From contig DATBHR010000098.1 of the NCBI GenBank assembly GCA_036557365.1, positions 496,001-560,000 of the forward strand: a stretch of 64,000 bases of DNA, read 5' to 3'. Below are positions 61,436 through 64,000 of this stretch, one piece after another. Origin of the DNA: DATKHR01 sp036557365. Its GTDB lineage: Bacteria > Acidobacteriota > Vicinamibacteria > Vicinamibacterales > CAVVIG01. The notes under the pieces are model-generated. The model saw only the letters and a program-made list of their open reading frames with translations, was not told the DNA's origin and searched no databases. Within the stretch, counting starts at the first letter, position 1. Every line of letters starts with the position of its first letter. A program made the position numbers and the translations under genes.

Positions 61436-62819
61436 GAGACCTCCTGCTGCGCGATACGAAGATCGCGCTGAATCCTGCCATCGCCGCCAGCAACCCGACG
61501 AGCGCGGGCGTCATGCCGGCAATCCCGCGGCCTCCCGTCGTGACCTGCATCACGACGACCGCGGCAACGCCGCACCCGATCGACGCCAATGCCTCCGGCG
61601 TGGTCGCCCGTGAGAGATACAGGCCGGCGAGAATCGGCACGAAGAGGCTGACCGAAAGCAGCGTGTAGAAGATGGTCAGCGCGTCGACGACGCTGCCGAG
61701 CGCAATCGCCAGCGCCACCGCCAGCAGCGAGGCGACGACGCTCGTCGCGCGCGCGACGGTGAGAATCTCGGCGTCGCCGGCCTGCGGCCGGACGACGCGC
61801 TTGTAGAAATCCTGCGACAGCGACGTCGTCAACATGAAGAGGACGGCGTCGGACGCGCTGATCTCCGCCGAAAACACGGCGGCGAGGCCGATGGCGCCGA
61901 CGGCGGGCGGCAGCAGGTGCATCAGGACCATCGGGAGCGCGTTGTTGATCGGCACGAGATCCGGAAATCGCGACCGCGCGGCGATGCCGAGCAGTACGGG
62001 AACGATCGCGTACAGCAGCAGGCCGAGCGCGTTCAGGCCGACGCCGACGCGGACCGCGTGGTCGTCGCGCGCGCCGAACACCTTCTGCAGCAGTCCCGGC
62101 GAGACGATGAACGACGGCGTCAGCAGCGCGACGTACATCAGGCCGGGCGGTCCCGGCTGCCAGAACGACCAGTACGCCGGATCGCGCGTCTCGACCTGTG
62201 TCAGTCCCTGCCATCCGCCGATCGCGCCGATCGCGAGCGGCAGCGCGATGGCGAAGCCGCCGAGCTTCACCGCGAGCTGGATGACGTTCACGCGCACTGA
62301 CGTCGCCAGGCCGCCCGCGGCGAAATACACCATGATGACGACGCCGCCGATCGCGCATCCGGCCGCGGCGGGCACGTTCGCGACGGTATTCAGGATCGAA
62401 CCGATCGCCACGAGCTGGCCCGCGAGGATGAAGATCGATCCAATCCAGAGCAGCGCGGCGATGACGCCGCGCACGGACGCGCCGTAGCGGAACTCCAGAT
62501 AGTCGCCGACGGTGCGCAGGTCGTGCTCGGCGGCGATGCGCCGCATCTTCGGACCGATCCAGAGCGCGAGAATAGCGGAGCCGACCGCGGCCGATCCGAC
62601 CCACCACCACGCGGACAGACCGCCGGAATAGCCGATCGCGGTCGCGCCGACGGTCGATCCGGCGCCGATGTTCGCCGCCAGCATCGTCGAGAAGATGAGG
62701 CCGGGGCCGAGGCTGCGGCCCGCGACGAAGAAGTCCTTCGTGCTGCCGACGCGGCGGGCCAGCACGAGGCCGATCGCCATCAGCGCGATCGAGTACCCGA
62801 TCAGGATCGCGAGGTACAG
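61416..62819 (-). CDS. Sodium:solute symporter (SSS family)
   Basis: About 467 residues with 12-13 membrane helices. DFFVAGRSLGPGLIFSTMLAANIGAGSTVG is the SSS sodium-site signature, and WWWVGSAAVGSAILALWIGP and AAVFSAEISASDAVLFMLTTSLSQDF are further motifs. It probably imports an organic acid or amino acid for the adjacent enzymes. The start is unclear: no ATG, GTG or TTG lies in frame between the preceding stop and ATG 62780, which would cut the first helix; a CTG at 62819 restores it and is used here. Confidence 0.82.
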   Translation of the reverse strand: MYLAILIGYSIALMAIGLVLARRVGSTKDFFVAGRSLGPGLIFSTMLAANIGAGSTVGATAIGYSGGLSAWWWVGSAAVGSAILALWIGPKMRRIAAEHDLRTVGDYLEFRYGASVRGVIAALLWIGSIFILAGQLVAIGSILNTVANVPAAAGCAIGGVVIMVYFAAGGLATSVRVNVIQLAVKLGGFAIALPLAIGAIGGWQGLTQVETRDPAYWSFWQPGPPGLMYVALLTPSFIVSPGLLQKVFGARDDHAVRVGVGLNALGLLLYAIVPVLLGIAARSRFPDLVPINNALPMVLMHLLPPAVGAIGLAAVFSAEISASDAVLFMLTTSLSQDFYKRVVRPQAGDAEILTVARATSVVASLLAVALAIALGSVVDALTIFYTLLSVSLFVPILAGLYLSRATTPEALASIGCGVAAVVVMQVTTGGRGIAGMTPALVGLLAAMAGFSAIFVSRSRRSRGQAAV

Positions 62820-62829
62820 AAGGCCGCCG

Positions 62830-63873
62830 CTACTTGAGATCGCGCAGCGCGGGCAGTCCGGGAATCCCCGTCGCCTGCGTCGCCGCGCGCACGATGGCGT
62901 CGGACATCGCTTCCGCGGCGAGCGCGCCGACGAGTGTGATATCGGCGCTGCCGCTCCAGCGTCCGGTCGCCAGCGCGAACACGGTGTCGCCGTCGCCGTT
63001 CGTGTGCGACGGCACGATCGCGCGCGCGAACCCATCGTCGGCCATCAGCGCCATGCGGTTGGCCTGATCTTTCGTGAGCTTCGCGTTGGTGGCGACGAGA
63101 CCGATCGTCGTGTTCTCGCCCGCGCGCGGCTGTGCGGCCAGGGCACCGGACCGCAGGATCTTTCGCGCGTCCGCAAACGAGCCGTCGTCGTTTCTGACGC
63201 CGGCGACGATGCGGCCCGTTGACGGATCGACGATGTCGCCGACGGCGTTGACGGCGACGATCGCGCCGACCACGAGGCCGTTCGGCATGCGGATGACGGA
63301 CGAGCCGACGCCGGACTTGATCGCGTGTCCCGGTCCGCCGAGTTTACCGATCGTCGCGCCTGCGCCGGCGCCGACGCTGCCTTCCTGCGCGGGATCCGAC
63401 GTCGCAGCTTGCGCGGCGCGGTAGCCGCAGTCAGCGGTCGGGCGAATCTTCGGATTCCCCCCGACCGGCAAATCGAAGAGGATGGCTGCCGGAACGATCG
63501 GCACTTTCGCGATGCGGACGTCGTAGCCGATGTTGTGCTCGTCGAGCCACTTGACCGTTCCGGATGCCGCGTCGAGGCCGAACGCGCTGCCGCCGGCGAG
63601 AACGATCGCGTTCACCTTCTCGACCATGTTCAGCGGATCGAGCAGATCGGTTTCGCGCGTGCCCGGTGCGCCGCCGCGCTGCGAGACGCCGCCGACGGCG
63701 CCGTCGCCGTCGGCGAGAATCACGGTGCAGCCCGTCGGACGTTCGCTGAGCGTGTGATGGCCGACCTTGATGCCGTCCACGGCGGTGATCGTGTTGTTCG
63801 GTCCCGCCGCGTGCGTGAGCGCGGCGCCGACGATCGCCGCGCAGCCGCAGGCGAGGATGTGTCTTCGAGCCAT
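62830..63873 (-). CDS. P1-family (DmpA-like) aminopeptidase, exported
   Basis: 347 residues. A signal peptide (ILACGCAAIVGAALTHAAG) then the P1/S58 N-terminal-nucleophile hydrolase fold: GIKVGHHTLSERPTGCTVI, NAIVLAGGSAFGLDAASG, GSVGAGAGATIGK and NTTIGLVATNAKLT. Members self-cleave before a nucleophilic Ser or Thr; the second Thr of NTT is a good candidate here. It probably releases N-terminal D- or L-amino acids or beta-peptides. Its stop is followed directly by the symporter, suggesting peptide use. Divergent from the gene at the right edge. Confidence 0.88.
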   Translation of the reverse strand: MARRHILACGCAAIVGAALTHAAGPNNTITAVDGIKVGHHTLSERPTGCTVILADGDGAVGGVSQRGGAPGTRETDLLDPLNMVEKVNAIVLAGGSAFGLDAASGTVKWLDEHNIGYDVRIAKVPIVPAAILFDLPVGGNPKIRPTADCGYRAAQAATSDPAQEGSVGAGAGATIGKLGGPGHAIKSGVGSSVIRMPNGLVVGAIVAVNAVGDIVDPSTGRIVAGVRNDDGSFADARKILRSGALAAQPRAGENTTIGLVATNAKLTKDQANRMALMADDGFARAIVPSHTNGDGDTVFALATGRWSGSADITLVGALAAEAMSDAIVRAATQATGIPGLPALRDLK

Positions 63874-63947
63874 CGCGTCTCCTTCGAACGCCTCACTTTA
63901 CTTCGTTCCGCGCTTGTCATAGAACCCACTGTGTCTCGGGAGGCCTC

Positions 63948-64000
63948 ATGACGCGTCGATTCCGGTTCTTACTCCTGATCGCGGGACTGCTCGGCTCTGC
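63948..64000 (+). CDS. Start of an exported protein running off the right edge
   Basis: The first 17 codons (MTRRFRFLLLIAGLLGS) read as a signal peptide with an Arg-rich n-region. GGGAGG sits five bases ahead of the ATG. The gene is divergent from the P1 peptidase. The mature product is outside the window, so no function is given. Confidence 0.65.
   Translation, partial: MTRRFRFLLLIAGLLGS

Overview
The window is a GC-rich chromosomal segment, most likely from an Acidobacteriota bacterium of the Vicinamibacteria type. This is inferred from the gene mix: an Oar-like TonB receptor with an N-terminal carboxypeptidase-like domain, a winged-helix/PD40 fusion regulator, a Ku protein, a DUF3500 protein and an exosortase/PEP-CTERM exopolysaccharide locus. 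No marker gene such as 16S rRNA is present, and no tRNA, rRNA, CRISPR array or transposase gene was seen.

Region 1 (1-34,000, all on the minus strand, transcribed right to left) is an exosortase-linked exopolysaccharide gene train. It starts at a perfect sigma-54 promoter (33978-33993). In transcription order it encodes a sigma-54 activator with a decayed receiver domain, a decayed GGDEF protein, a Wza-type export protein, an outer-membrane barrel, a Wzz-type chain-length protein, a CpsD/BY-kinase-like ATPase with an altered P-loop, the initiating phosphoglycosyl transferase, a Wzx-type flippase, an ExeA-like ATPase, a family 2 glycosyltransferase with its last membrane helix on a separate 45-codon ORF, an O-antigen ligase-type polymerase, a pyruvyl transferase, one PEP-CTERM protein, the exosortase, EpsI and a TPR lipoprotein. 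After these come a PMT-like membrane protein, a CBM6 protein, a family 2 glycosyltransferase, a beta-helix protein, a family 4 glycosyltransferase, a heparinase II/III-like lyase, two asparagine synthase-like amidotransferases alternating with two more family 4 glycosyltransferases, and the first codons of one more gene. Most junctions are ATGA, GTGA or TGATG overlaps, so the train is probably translationally coupled. Together the genes could build, export, decorate (pyruvate ketals, amidation) and trim an acidic polysaccharide and anchor a PEP-CTERM protein.

Region 2 (34,000-43,740) holds a small two-helix secreted or membrane protein, pcnB, a TPR-like exported protein, polA, a lipoprotein and a large Oar-like TonB-dependent receptor with its own candidate sigma-54 promoter.

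Region 3 (43,920-50,506) is a plus-strand four-gene operon (DUF1223, FAD amine oxidase-like, PLP decarboxylase, RNB ribonuclease) converging on an amino-acid permease.

Region 4 (50,600-64,000) holds the winged-helix/PD40 regulator, an S9 peptidase, Ku, two tandem paralogues of an unrecognised exported family, a DUF3500 protein, a frameshifted four-helix-bundle gene inside a 23-bp inverted repeat, and a minus-strand catabolic-looking set (P1 peptidase, sodium:solute symporter, SDR, tartrate/malate-type dehydrogenase).

A recurring feature is a set of short intergenic arrays built from 8-14 bp words such as TGCAGAAT, GCAATCCT and AATCCGCA. They usually lie at gene 3' ends, often form perfect inverted repeats, and in at least two cases run into the C-terminus of a neighbouring protein.
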